In this document: one piece after another, positions 8,597 through 17,339 of the stretch
How the letters are laid out: every line of letters begins with the position of its first letter
Position numbering within the stretch: position 1 is the stretch's first letter
Source of the DNA: DATCLS01 sp035296625
GTDB taxonomy: Bacteria > Actinomycetota > Acidimicrobiia > Acidimicrobiales > VFJN01
Reading direction: 5' to 3'
Assembly: GCA_035296625.1 (NCBI GenBank)
Contig: DATHAO010000001.1
Span: 1-64,000, forward strand
Length of the DNA: 64,000 bases
Program-made: the position numbers and the translations under genes
Notes under the pieces: generated by a model
What the model saw: only the letters and a program-made list of their open reading frames with translations
Told to the model about the DNA's origin: nothing
The model's database searches: none

Positions 8597-9301
8597 TCAG
8601 GGCGGCTCGAAGCGGTAGCCGAGCCGGGGCTCGGTGACGATGAGGGTGGGTCCGCCCTCGCTCTCGAGCTTGGCGCGCAGCCGCCGCACGTAGACGCGCA
8701 GGTACTCGGTCTGCGTCTCGTAGCCCACGCCCCAGACCCGGCGCAGCAGCTCGGCGTGCGGCAGCAGCACACCGGGGTTGAGCACCAGCTCGCGCAGCAG
8801 TGACAGCTCGGTCGGCGTGAGGTGCACGCGCACGCCGCCCTTCTCGACCCGGCGGGCGTCGAGGTCCACGACGACCTCGCCGGCCACGAGGACCGCCGGG
8901 TCCTCCGCGACCGGGGCCGGGCGCACGCGGCGGAGCGTGGCGGTGATGCGGGCCAGCAGCTCCTCGACGCCGAACGGCTTGGTCAGGTAGTCGTCGGCGC
9001 CCAGGTTCAGCGCCCGGACCTTGTCGCCCTCGCGCCCCCGGGCGGACACGACGATGATGCCGACGGCCGAGCGCTCGCGGATCTCCCGGCACAGCTCGAA
9101 GCCGTCGGCTCGGGGCAGCATGAGGTCGAGCAGGACCACGTCGGGCGGGTCGGTCGTGACTGTGCCCACCACACCGTCGCCGGTCGTGGAGGTGCGGACC
9201 TCGTAGCCGCGGACCACGAGGTTCGAGCGGACGAGGTCGACGATGTTCGGGTCGTCCTCGACCAGGAGAACCTGGGTGTGCCCGTTGGTGCTCTCAGCCA
9301 C
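8597..9301 (-). CDS. OmpR/PhoB-family response regulator
   Basis: 234 residues. The receiver domain has Asp16-Asp17, phosphoacceptor Asp59 in VVLLDLMLP, a Ser in VVSARG and Lys in LTKPFG. A winged-helix DNA-binding domain follows (PTELSLLRELVLNPG, YLRVYVRRLRAKLE, ending in GYRFEPP). Order and length are those of KdpE/PhoB-type activators. GTG 9301 overlaps the stop of the kinase gene by 8 nt, so kinase and regulator are translationally coupled. The likely target is the repeat-bearing xylF promoter next door (inference). Confidence 0.9.
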   Translation of the reverse strand: MAESTNGHTQVLLVEDDPNIVDLVRSNLVVRGYEVRTSTTGDGVVGTVTTDPPDVVLLDLMLPRADGFELCREIRERSAVGIIVVSARGREGDKVRALNLGADDYLTKPFGVEELLARITATLRRVRPAPVAEDPAVLVAGEVVVDLDARRVEKGGVRVHLTPTELSLLRELVLNPGVLLPHAELLRRVWGVGYETQTEYLRVYVRRLRAKLESEGGPTLIVTEPRLGYRFEPP

Positions 9302-12300
9302 GGGCGCCACCCGGGGCCGGGTCGATGGGAAGGGTGACGAGGAACGTGGTGCCCCCCCGGCGGGCCTGGCCTGGGTCGACCGGGTCGGGGTCGGGGCCCC
9401 GGCCGTGTTCGGCGGCGTCCGTGCTGCGGCCGGCCGGATCCGCGGGCTCGGCGGCGGCGGCGGACCCTGCGGGGTCCGTGCTGCTACCGGCCGGATCCAT
9501 GGGGTCGGCTGCAAACGCCGGCTCGACGGGGTCCGGGCCGGGGCGCTCGAGCGTGAGGTCGCCGCCGTGGGCCCGCGCGATGCCCCGGGCGATGGCGAGT
9601 CCGAGGCCGGTGCCGCCGGTGCGGGGCCCGGCGACGCGGGGGTCGAACAGCGTGGTGGCCAGCTCCGGGTCGACACCGTCGCCGTCGTCGGCGATCCGCA
9701 CCTCGACCGCCCTCCCGCCCGGTGCCGGTCCCGCCGCCACGCGCACGCGGCTGTCAGGTGGGGCGTGGCGGACCGCGTTCTCCAGCAGGTTCACGAGGAC
9801 CTGCTCGACGCGTTGGTGGTCGGCCCACACCGGACCCAGGTCGTCGGCCACCTGGATCGCCACGCGCTCGACGCCGCCGGCCGCCGCCGGCACGGCGCAT
9901 GCCACGGACGCGGCGATGACCAGGCGCAGATCGCACCAGTCGGGGTTGAGGCGGAAGATCCCGGCGTCGAGCGCGGAGACGTCGAACAGGTCGGCGACCA
10001 AGCGGCGCATGCGGTCGGACTCGGTGGCGATCGTGTGGAGGAAGCGGTCCTGCTCGGGGCGGGCCCACTCGACGTCGGGCTGGCGGAGCGTGTCGACGCA
10101 CCCGTGGATGGCGGTGAGCGGCGTGCGCAGCTCATGGCTCAAGCGTGACAGGAACTCGCGCTGGAGGCGCTGGGAGCGGCGCAGCGCCTGGGCCTCGCGG
10201 TGGGCGGCCTCGAGCTGCTCGCGCTCGAGCGCCAGGCTCATCGAGCGGGCGGCGTCGTGGAGGACCTCCACCCCGTCGTCGGCCCGGTCCGCCCGAGCCC
10301 ACCGCACGGCCAGGGCGGCGTCGCCGGCCGGGGCCCGGAACGGCACGGCGACCACGACGCCGGCGGACGCCCCGCCCGGCCCGTCGTCCGTCCCGTCGGC
10401 CACCCGGCCTGTGCGGTCGCTCGCGCCCCGGCCCGGCTCACCGGCCGTGTCGTTCGTACCGTCGCCCGTCCCGGCGGCCCCATGGTCCGCCCCCCGAATC
10501 CACCCGCCGGCTGCCTCGCCGGCGCGATCACCCGCCCCATCGGCCGTCGTGTCGGCGGTCCGGCCGGCTGCCTCGCCGGCGGGGTCGCCCGTCCCGTCGC
10601 CCGGGCCGTCGCCAGGGCCGCCGGCTGCCCCGGGGCGGGGATCGGCGACCCGGGCGGCCCGCCCGCCGGCGAGGGCGGCGTCGGCCGTCCTGACGAGCGG
10701 GTCCGTGGCCGTGGCGTGGGCCGGGTCGCGGGTCAGGCCCACGGCCGAGCGGGTCTCGGGGCGGCCGTCGACCGCCACCCGGATCACGGCCTCCTCCGCG
10801 CCGAGCACGTCGCACAGCGCCACCAGGGCCCCGTCGAGCCCCGCGTGGACCTGCTGGGGCCCGGCCAGCGCCTCGAGCACCGTGTGGATCGCCTCGAGCA
10901 CCCGGTTGCGCCTCCGGGCCTCGACGTACATGCGCTCACGCTCGATCGAGGCGGCGGCGTGGTTGGCGTAGAGCGAGATCAGCGCCAGCTGGTCCGACCG
11001 GGGCCGCCCCACCGTGTCGCCGTAGCCGGAGATGGCGCCGAGAACCCCGGTGACCCCGGTTATCGGCGCCGCCCACCCGCTCAGCACGCCGGCCTCCGCC
11101 GCCGCGGCGCGGAAGGGCCGCCACGCCGGGTCGGTCCGAACGTCGTCGGTGACGACGGTCGTGGCCGTCTGGGCGGCGAGCCCCACCGGGCCGCCGGCCG
11201 GGCCCATCGGCAGCTCGGCGTTCACGGCCAGCAGGGCCTCGGGGAGGGCGACCGCGGCCGACCGGCTCAGCACGGGCTCGGGGGCGCGGTCGTCGAGCAG
11301 GTGGACGCAGAGGCGCTCCTCGCCGAGCGCAGCGGCCATCGACGACACGACGAGCGGCAGGGACGCCGCCGGCTCGACCTCGGAGAGCTGCTCGACGAGG
11401 CTGCCGAGGCGCCGCAGCTGGCGGCTGGCGGTCGAGTCGACCTCGACGCCGAGCTGCATGGCGATGACGTCGTCGGGGTGCACCGACACCGGCGAGACCG
11501 CCCCGACGATGCGGCCCTGGCGCAGCACGACGATGCGGTCGGCCAGCTCGAAGACGTGGTCGAGCTGATGGGTGACGAGCAGCACGGCGGTCCCGTCGCG
11601 GCGGACCTCGTCGACGAGGCGCAGCACACGGTCGGTCTCGGTCCGGCCGAGCGACGCCGTCGGCTCGTCGAGCACCAGCAGGCGGGGGTCGGCATCGAGG
11701 GCGCGGGCCACGGCGATGGCTTGGCGCTGGCCGCCCGACAGGGCCGCGACCGGGCGTGTGAGGTCGGGCACGTCGATGCCGAGACGGGCGAGCAGGCGAC
11801 GGGCCTCGACCTGGCGCTCGGGACCGCCGAGCAGCACGCGGCGGTCCTCGTTGCCGAGGAACAGGTTGGCGACCGTGTCGAGGTTGTCGCAGAGGGCGAG
11901 GTCCTGCCAGACGACGGCGATGCCGGCGGTGACCGCGTCGTCCTGGCCGGGGCCGACGGGCTCGCCTCCCACCGCGATCGCGCCGGCGTCGGCGGCGGTG
12001 GCCCGGGCGATGCAGCGGACCAGCGTCGACTTGCCGGCGCCGTTGTCCCCCACCAGCGCCACGACCTCGCCGGCGTCGACGGTCAGCGAGACGTCGTCGA
12101 GCACCTGGAGCGTCCCGAACCGCTTGCTCACGCCCCGCACGTCGAGCAGGGGCGGCGTGCCGGTGCCGCCGGCGCTGCCGTCCCCCGGACCTGGGGAGGC
12201 GATCGGTTGCATCCCCACCGGTCGCGCCCCCTGATCGGCGGGCGTGCCTCCGACCTCGGGCGGTGGGGCGACCGCGGTCGTGCCTCCGGCATCCGGCGGT

Positions 12301-12563
12301 GCGGCGACAGCGGTCGTGCCTCCGGCGTCCCGCGGCGGCGCCACAGCGGTCGACGGCGTGTCGACCGGTGCGGGGCTCACGGCCCCTGCGGGGGACCGGC
12401 TCGACGGGGAGAGGGGGGCGCCGGTGGCCGTGGCGAGCCCGGCGGCGGGCAGAGCGGGCGCCGGGCCCGCTCGTCCGGCACCCCGGGTCCGGGAACCGGC
12501 CCGGCGGGAGGGCCACCGGTCGCCCACGAGCTGCCGGTCGGAGCGTCGTCGGAGCCTGGCCAC
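9294..12563 (-). CDS. Fusion of XylG-like ABC ATPase, GAF domains and histidine kinase
   Basis: About 1089 residues. A Pro/Ala-rich leader (to about 117) is followed by a complete ABC ATPase of the sugar-importer type: Walker A GDNGAGKST, VWQDLALC, LSGGQRQA, LLVLDEPTASL and LLVTHQLD. Two GAF-like segments follow, the second interrupted by a roughly 90-residue Gly/Asp/Ala-rich insert. Then come a kinase dimerisation helix with SHELRTPLTAIHG (His810) and an ATP-binding domain with NLLENAVRHAP, ADDGDGVD and GGTGLGLAIARGI. It has no membrane segment, so it may sense through contact with the transporter or a cytoplasmic ligand. GTG 12563 has CACACT 6 nt upstream; ATG 12212 directly before the ABC domain is the alternative start. 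Fusion across one uninterrupted frame is clear; function is inferred. Confidence 0.85.
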   Translation of the reverse strand: MARLRRRSDRQLVGDRWPSRRAGSRTRGAGRAGPAPALPAAGLATATGAPLSPSSRSPAGAVSPAPVDTPSTAVAPPRDAGGTTAVAAPPDAGGTTAVAPPPEVGGTPADQGARPVGMQPIASPGPGDGSAGGTGTPPLLDVRGVSKRFGTLQVLDDVSLTVDAGEVVALVGDNGAGKSTLVRCIARATAADAGAIAVGGEPVGPGQDDAVTAGIAVVWQDLALCDNLDTVANLFLGNEDRRVLLGGPERQVEARRLLARLGIDVPDLTRPVAALSGGQRQAIAVARALDADPRLLVLDEPTASLGRTETDRVLRLVDEVRRDGTAVLLVTHQLDHVFELADRIVVLRQGRIVGAVSPVSVHPDDVIAMQLGVEVDSTASRQLRRLGSLVEQLSEVEPAASLPLVVSSMAAALGEERLCVHLLDDRAPEPVLSRSAAVALPEALLAVNAELPMGPAGGPVGLAAQTATTVVTDDVRTDPAWRPFRAAAAEAGVLSGWAAPITGVTGVLGAISGYGDTVGRPRSDQLALISLYANHAAASIERERMYVEARRRNRVLEAIHTVLEALAGPQQVHAGLDGALVALCDVLGAEEAVIRVAVDGRPETRSAVGLTRDPAHATATDPLVRTADAALAGGRAARVADPRPGAAGGPGDGPGDGTGDPAGEAAGRTADTTADGAGDRAGEAAGGWIRGADHGAAGTGDGTNDTAGEPGRGASDRTGRVADGTDDGPGGASAGVVVAVPFRAPAGDAALAVRWARADRADDGVEVLHDAARSMSLALEREQLEAAHREAQALRRSQRLQREFLSRLSHELRTPLTAIHGCVDTLRQPDVEWARPEQDRFLHTIATESDRMRRLVADLFDVSALDAGIFRLNPDWCDLRLVIAASVACAVPAAAGGVERVAIQVADDLGPVWADHQRVEQVLVNLLENAVRHAPPDSRVRVAAGPAPGGRAVEVRIADDGDGVDPELATTLFDPRVAGPRTGGTGLGLAIARGIARAHGGDLTLERPGPDPVEPAFAADPMDPAGSSTDPAGSAAAAEPADPAGRSTDAAEHGRGPDPDPVDPGQARRGGTTFLVTLPIDPAPGGARG

Positions 12564-12622
12564 GGCCCCAGTGTGGCCTGGGCCACGGCTGTGGGCGCAC
12601 CCCGCCCCGCTACCCCGCCCCT

Positions 12623-12850
12623 TCAGCAGGGGGCGGGGCTGCGGGCGGGGAGCAGTCGGGCGAGGCGCCGGCGCGGGGCCGGAGCGGCCTGCGGGCCGGC
12701 CTCGACGGCGAGGCTGGTGGTGCTGCTGGCGGCGCGGCGGGCCTCGGCCCGCTGCCGGCGGGCCCGGCGGCCGAGGGCGGCCCGGCGGCCGTCGGTGCGC
12801 AGCGCTGCGTGTCGATCGTCGATCAGAACCTGTGCGGTGATGTGGTCCAT
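12623..12850 (-). CDS. Small basic Arg/Ala-rich protein of unknown function
   Basis: 75 residues starting MDHITAQVLIDDRHAALR, followed by Arg- and Ala-rich helix and a basic C-terminus. An AGGAGG site lies 7 nt upstream of the ATG, which makes translation likely. The stop is 59 nt before the fusion kinase start, so it may be the first gene of that operon. The Arg-rich part loosely resembles residues 12-45 of the protein at 58905-59378. No function is recognised. Confidence 0.6.
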   Translation of the reverse strand: MDHITAQVLIDDRHAALRTDGRRAALGRRARRQRAEARRAASSTTSLAVEAGPQAAPAPRRRLARLLPARSPAPC

Positions 12851-13020
12851 GTCCTGGCCTCCTGGGGGGAACCTGCATCAAGCGTGCGCCTGTCCAGCTC
12901 AGGGGGCATCCGTGCCCACCACGGAACGACCACGGACTGACCACGGATCCGCGGTCGATCGCCCGTGCCGAGCCCGAAACCGCGGTGGGAGGACCCCGAT
13001 GGTGGGGCACAATCGGCCAT

Positions 13021-16000
13021 GTGACCGCGTCCCGCGAGCTCGACGACGCCGGTGTATCCACCCGCGAGGGCGAGGTGCTGGCCGCCCTGGGCGAGCACCT
13101 GACGAACGCCGAGATCGCCGCCCGGCTGTTCATCTCGGTGCGCACGGTCGAGAGCCACGTGTCCTCGCTCCTCCGCAAGCTCGGCGTGGGCGACCGCCGG
13201 GCCCTCGCTCGCCTGGCGGAGGCGCAGGCGAGCGCTGCCGCGCCGGCCGCCCCCGGCGAGGCGGGCACGGCATGGGTGTCCTCGGGGTCACCGCCGCCCG
13301 GCGGCCCGCCCGTGTTCTCCGGCGTGCCCGGGGCAGACGGTCACGAGGGCCGTGCCGGTCCCGCCGGTGCGGCGTCCCGGATGGACCCCGCCGCCAATGC
13401 CGGTGCCGCGGGGACGGGCCCTGTCGGTGCGGGCATCGCTCCGGCCGACGCTGGTGCCGGGGCTGCGGGTGCGGATGCGGCTGGTGGCCTGCTGCCGGCC
13501 CCGCTCACCCCGTTCGTGGGCCGGGTCGCCGAGCGGACGGCGCTGGCCGAGGCGCTGCGCGCCAGCCGCCTGGTGACCGCCGTCGGGCCCGGCGGCGTGG
13601 GCAAGACCCGCCTGGCGCTGGCGGTCATAGCCGACATGGCCGACCGATACGCCGGCGGGGTCTGGTACGTCGATCTCGTCCCGGTGACCGAACCGGCCAT
13701 GATCGCCGCCGCGGTGGCCGGCGCCGTCGGTCTCGGTGAGCAGCCCGGCCGTACGCCCGAGGAGACCGTCGTCGGCTGGCTGTCCGAGCGTGAGTCCCTG
13801 CTCGTGCTCGACAACTGCGAGCACCTCGTCGACGGCGCCGCCGTGCTGATCGAGCGCCTGCTCGCACGGTGCCCCCGCCTGGTGGTGCTGGTCACGAGCC
13901 GGGCCCGGCTCGTGCTGCCCTTCGAGCACGTCTTCCCGGTGCCCGGCCTGTCCCTCGCCCCGGAGCCCGAGCCACCCCTCGGGGCCACGAGCCCGCTCCC
14001 GCCAGCGCCGGGCGACGGCGAGACCGGCACGGACGAGGTGGACGAAGGTGACGCCGTGGCGCTGTTCCTGGCCCGGGCCGCCGCCGTGGGGCGTCCCGTC
14101 ACAGGAGCCGAGGAGCGACGCCGCGTGGCCGCCGTCTGCCGGGCGCTCGACGGCATGGCGCTCGCGATCGAGCTGGCCGCGTCCCGGCTACCGGGCCTCG
14201 GGCTCGACGGGCTCGAGGCCGGCCTCGCCGACCGGCTGCGCGTGCTGACCGGCGGCAGCCGCGTCGACGAGCGCCACCGCTCGCTGCGGGCCACGCTCGA
14301 CTGGAGCTACACGCTGGGCGATCCGGTCGACCAGGCCGTGCTGCGGCGTGTGGCCGTCTTCGCCGCCCCGTTCACCCCGGTCGCCGCAGCCCAGGTGGCC
14401 TCCGGTCCTACCGATGCCGGACCGGCGATCGGGTCCGGCGACGTGGTCGAGGCGCTCGCCCGCCTCGTCGACCAGAGCATGCTCGTCGTGGTGCCTGGCG
14501 GGGGCGAGACCCGCTACCGGATGCTCGAGACGATCCGCCAGTACGGCGACGACCGCCGGACCCCCGACGAGGATCTGGTCACCCGGGCCCGCCATCTGGC
14601 GTGGAGCCTCGCAGCGGCCGACGACCTCAATCCCGGCGAGGACGCCGCCGGCGCGGGCGGGGCGTGGCGGGCGGCGTTCGACGCCGTGGCCGACGACCTG
14701 CGGGCCGCACTGGCCTGGGCCGCCGGCACGGGCCCGGGCAGCGGGACCGGCGTGCGCCACCGCGCCGAGGCCCACCGTCTGGCCTGCCTGCTCGGGGCAC
14801 TCGCGTACCGGCGGGGCCGGGGACTGGAGGCCCAGCGGCGCTACGAGGAGGCGGCCGGGCTGGCCGCTGACGGCGGCGAAGCGGCCGCCGCCCTGCACCA
14901 GGCCGCGCTGGTGGCCGCCGGGCGCCATGTCGGCGACGACGCCCTGCGCCTCCACCAGGACGCCGCGGACGCCGCAGTCGCGGCGGGTGACGACGTGGCG
15001 GCCGCCCGCGACCTGTCGCTCGCCGCCACGCTCGTGAACCGGTGCCCCGGCATCATGAGCGAGCCGCCGGGCCGCGGCATGGCGCGCCTCCTGCTGCGGC
15101 GCGCACACCCGATCGCCCTCGGCCACCCCGAGGTCGACCCCCTGCTGCTCGTGGCCGAGGCCTTCGACGGCGAGGACCGCGACGACATGGCGTCCGAGCT
15201 CGCCCTCCGCGCTCGCGAGCTGGCCCGGCGGGCCCGCGACGTGCTGGCCGAGAGCGCGGCGCTCGACCAGATCACGGCGGTCCAGCTGGCGCGCGGCGAG
15301 GTCGCGGCCGGGGCGGCGAGCGCCCGGCGCCGCACCGAGCTGCTGGCCGGCGTGCACGAGTGGCCCGACGCCGGCTTCGAGGTGCGCGACGCGTTGACGA
15401 TGGCGTCCGAGACCGCCCTCGGGGCCGGCGACGTGGCCACGGCCCGGGCCTTCGCCGAGCGTCTCGCCGACCTGGCCGCCCACCGCGAGGAGAGCCACCT
15501 GGCGGCCGCCCGGCTCATGGTGGTCGAGTCGCTCGCCGGCGACTGGGACCGGGCGCTCGCCGCCGGCGAGCGCTACCTCGAGGCGTGGGAGCGGGCCGGC
15601 CGCCCCCTGATCAGCAGCCTGGCGAGCGCCGCCAGCGCCGCCGCCATGGTGCACGGCCTGCGAGGCGACGACACCGGCCGTGGCGCGTGGCTGGCCATGT
15701 TCGACACCCTGCGGTGCGCTATCGACCAGGTCGGCACCGGGCTGAACAGCTACGCCGCCATGTTCGACGCCGTCGTGCTGATCCACCGGGGCGAGTTCGC
15801 GGCCGCGGTCGAGCGTCTGGACCACCCTCCCGAGGAGCTCCACCACTGGTTCACCGGGCTCTGGCGCCAGTGGTACGCCGCCACGTGGGCCGAGGCGGCC
15901 CTGCTGGCGGGACGGCCCGACGCCGCCGACCGCCTGGTCCGGGCCCGCTTCGCAAGCGCCTCCAACCCCGTGGCCGAGGCGCTCAACGACCGCACCCAGG

Positions 16001-16164
16001 CGCTGGCCGCCGGCGACAGGCAGGGCCTGCTCGACGCCGCCGCCGCCCTTGACGGGCTGGGATGCCGCTACCAGTGGGCCCGCACGCTGGTCCTCGCCGG
16101 GGGCGACGCCCGGGCCGCCGGCGAGAAGGCGCTCGCCGCGCTCGGCGCCACGCCGCTCGGCTGA
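13021..16164 (+). CDS. Transcription regulator: N-terminal LuxR-type HTH, NB-ARC-like ATPase, helical-repeat tail
   Basis: 1047 residues. Residues 12-65 are a GerE/LuxR helix-turn-helix (STREGEVLAALGEHLTNAEI, RTVESHVSSLLRKLGV). An Ala/Gly/Pro linker follows, then an ATPase with Walker A GPGGVGKTR near 188-196, Walker B SLLVLDNCEHL, VTSRARL, and GMALAIELAASRLPGL as in AfsR/LAL regulators. The last 550 residues are helical and TPR-like. In LAL regulators the LuxR HTH is at the C-terminus; here it is first. The GTG start has CACAAT 7 nt upstream and no good ribosome site, which suggests a leaderless mRNA. Target genes unknown. Confidence 0.85.
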   Translation: MTASRELDDAGVSTREGEVLAALGEHLTNAEIAARLFISVRTVESHVSSLLRKLGVGDRRALARLAEAQASAAAPAAPGEAGTAWVSSGSPPPGGPPVFSGVPGADGHEGRAGPAGAASRMDPAANAGAAGTGPVGAGIAPADAGAGAAGADAAGGLLPAPLTPFVGRVAERTALAEALRASRLVTAVGPGGVGKTRLALAVIADMADRYAGGVWYVDLVPVTEPAMIAAAVAGAVGLGEQPGRTPEETVVGWLSERESLLVLDNCEHLVDGAAVLIERLLARCPRLVVLVTSRARLVLPFEHVFPVPGLSLAPEPEPPLGATSPLPPAPGDGETGTDEVDEGDAVALFLARAAAVGRPVTGAEERRRVAAVCRALDGMALAIELAASRLPGLGLDGLEAGLADRLRVLTGGSRVDERHRSLRATLDWSYTLGDPVDQAVLRRVAVFAAPFTPVAAAQVASGPTDAGPAIGSGDVVEALARLVDQSMLVVVPGGGETRYRMLETIRQYGDDRRTPDEDLVTRARHLAWSLAAADDLNPGEDAAGAGGAWRAAFDAVADDLRAALAWAAGTGPGSGTGVRHRAEAHRLACLLGALAYRRGRGLEAQRRYEEAAGLAADGGEAAAALHQAALVAAGRHVGDDALRLHQDAADAAVAAGDDVAAARDLSLAATLVNRCPGIMSEPPGRGMARLLLRRAHPIALGHPEVDPLLLVAEAFDGEDRDDMASELALRARELARRARDVLAESAALDQITAVQLARGEVAAGAASARRRTELLAGVHEWPDAGFEVRDALTMASETALGAGDVATARAFAERLADLAAHREESHLAAARLMVVESLAGDWDRALAAGERYLEAWERAGRPLISSLASAASAAAMVHGLRGDDTGRGAWLAMFDTLRCAIDQVGTGLNSYAAMFDAVVLIHRGEFAAAVERLDHPPEELHHWFTGLWRQWYAATWAEAALLAGRPDAADRLVRARFASASNPVAEALNDRTQALAAGDRQGLLDAAAALDGLGCRYQWARTLVLAGGDARAAGEKALAALGATPLG

Positions 16165-16343
16165 CGCGAGGCCCTCGCCCCCCGGCCACGAGCGCGGGTC
16201 GAGCCGGGACCGATGCAGGGCCCAGACGAACCTGCGGCGGATCCGTGCGCTTCCCGTACGCATCGGCCGCGCGTTGGGGGAGTCAGCCGACCATGAAGTC
16301 CACGCGCGGCGAGCGGACGCCCCGGCCGCAGCGCGGCGAGGGT

Positions 16344-16375
16344 CCTGACGCTCCGTCAGGGCGGCGGGGTACGGT
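16344..16375 (+). promoter_or_regulatory. Hairpin/operator plus -10 element before cyclase-family gene
   Basis: CCTGACG-CTC-CGTCAGG (16344-16360) is a perfect inverted repeat. It lies 9 bp before a TACGGT hexamer (16370-16375) that ends 8 nt before the ATG. The position fits an operator over the -35 region; a terminator for the gene upstream is less likely because that gene ends 180 nt earlier. Confidence 0.4.
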
Positions 16376-16383
16376 CGCGCGCC

Positions 16384-17310
16384 ATGGCGCTGCCCGACCA
16401 CCTCCGCCAGCTCGCCGCCTCGGTCTCGAACGCGGGGCGGTGGGGGCCGGACGACGAGCGGGGCACGCTCAACCTCATCGACGCCGCCGCCGTCCTGCGC
16501 GGCGTGGCCGCCGCTCGGACCGGCAAGGTCTTCTCGCTCGCCATACCGTTCGACGAGGACGGTCCCCAGACCGGCTCGATCCCCGGCCGCGAGAACCCGA
16601 GCCGGACGATGCTGGCCGTGAACACGCCCTTCCTCGGCGATCCCGCCGACTTCTGCACGAGCGACGACGCCCTGTCCATGGGCGTGCAGGCCGCCACCCA
16701 CTGGGACGCGCTCGCGCACGTCAGCTACGAGGGGCGGCTGTACAACAACACGCCCGCCGACGTGGTCGACGCCCGCGGTGCGTCGCGCCTGGGCATCGAT
16801 GCGTTCGGGCCGATCGTCACCCGGGGCCTGCTCCTGGACGTCGCCCGCACCCACGGCGTCGACCACTTCGACGACGCCCACGTCGTCGACGGCGACGACC
16901 TCGACGCAGCGGTGGCCGCGGCCGGCGTAACCGTCGAGCCCGGCGACGTGGTGCTCGTCCGCACCGGGCACATGCACTTCCTGCGCGCCGGGGACAAGGC
17001 TCGGTTCGGCCAGCCCTCGCCCGGACTCGGCACCGGCTCGATCGCCTGGCTGCGCGACCACGACGTGGCGGCCGTGGCCAGCGACACGCTCGTCCTCGAG
17101 GTGTGGCCGTGCGAGGACCCGGCCGTGCTGCTGCCCGTGCACATGATCGACCTCGTCGACGTGGGGCTCGTGCAGGGCCAGCTCTGGGCGCTCGACGAGC
17201 TGGCGGCCGACTGTGCGGCGGACGGCCGCCACGAGGTGCTGCTGTGCGCCACTCCGCTGCCGCTCACCCGGGCGGTCGGCGGCCCGGTGGCCCCCACGGC
17301 GGTGAAGTAG
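16384..17310 (+). CDS. Cyclase-family (kynurenine formamidase-like) metal-dependent hydrolase
   Basis: 308 residues. The metal-binding motif of the cyclase/formamidase family appears as ATHWDALAH (His106, Asp108, His112). Further family features are GDVVLVRTGHM and the late VLEVWPCEDPA with a metal-ligand Glu. Members hydrolyse formylkynurenine, isatin and other cyclic amides; the substrate here is not determinable. No signal peptide. A TACGGT hexamer 8 nt before ATG and no Shine-Dalgarno site suggest a leaderless transcript. Confidence 0.83.
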   Translation: MALPDHLRQLAASVSNAGRWGPDDERGTLNLIDAAAVLRGVAAARTGKVFSLAIPFDEDGPQTGSIPGRENPSRTMLAVNTPFLGDPADFCTSDDALSMGVQAATHWDALAHVSYEGRLYNNTPADVVDARGASRLGIDAFGPIVTRGLLLDVARTHGVDHFDDAHVVDGDDLDAAVAAAGVTVEPGDVVLVRTGHMHFLRAGDKARFGQPSPGLGTGSIAWLRDHDVAAVASDTLVLEVWPCEDPAVLLPVHMIDLVDVGLVQGQLWALDELAADCAADGRHEVLLCATPLPLTRAVGGPVAPTAVK

Positions 17311-17339
17311 GCCGGTCGGGACGCCGCCGGTATGGCGAC

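Noticed and set aside
9294..12563. The ABC-kinase fusion as an artefact of a missed stop codon
   Set aside because: The frame is uninterrupted from Walker A through the kinase G2 box, with high GC third positions throughout, and kinase and regulator overlap as usual pairs do.
10200..13739. A 1179-codon open frame on the plus strand opposite the fusion kinase
   Set aside because: Antisense shadow; no domain or start signal, while the minus strand has complete ABC and kinase motifs.
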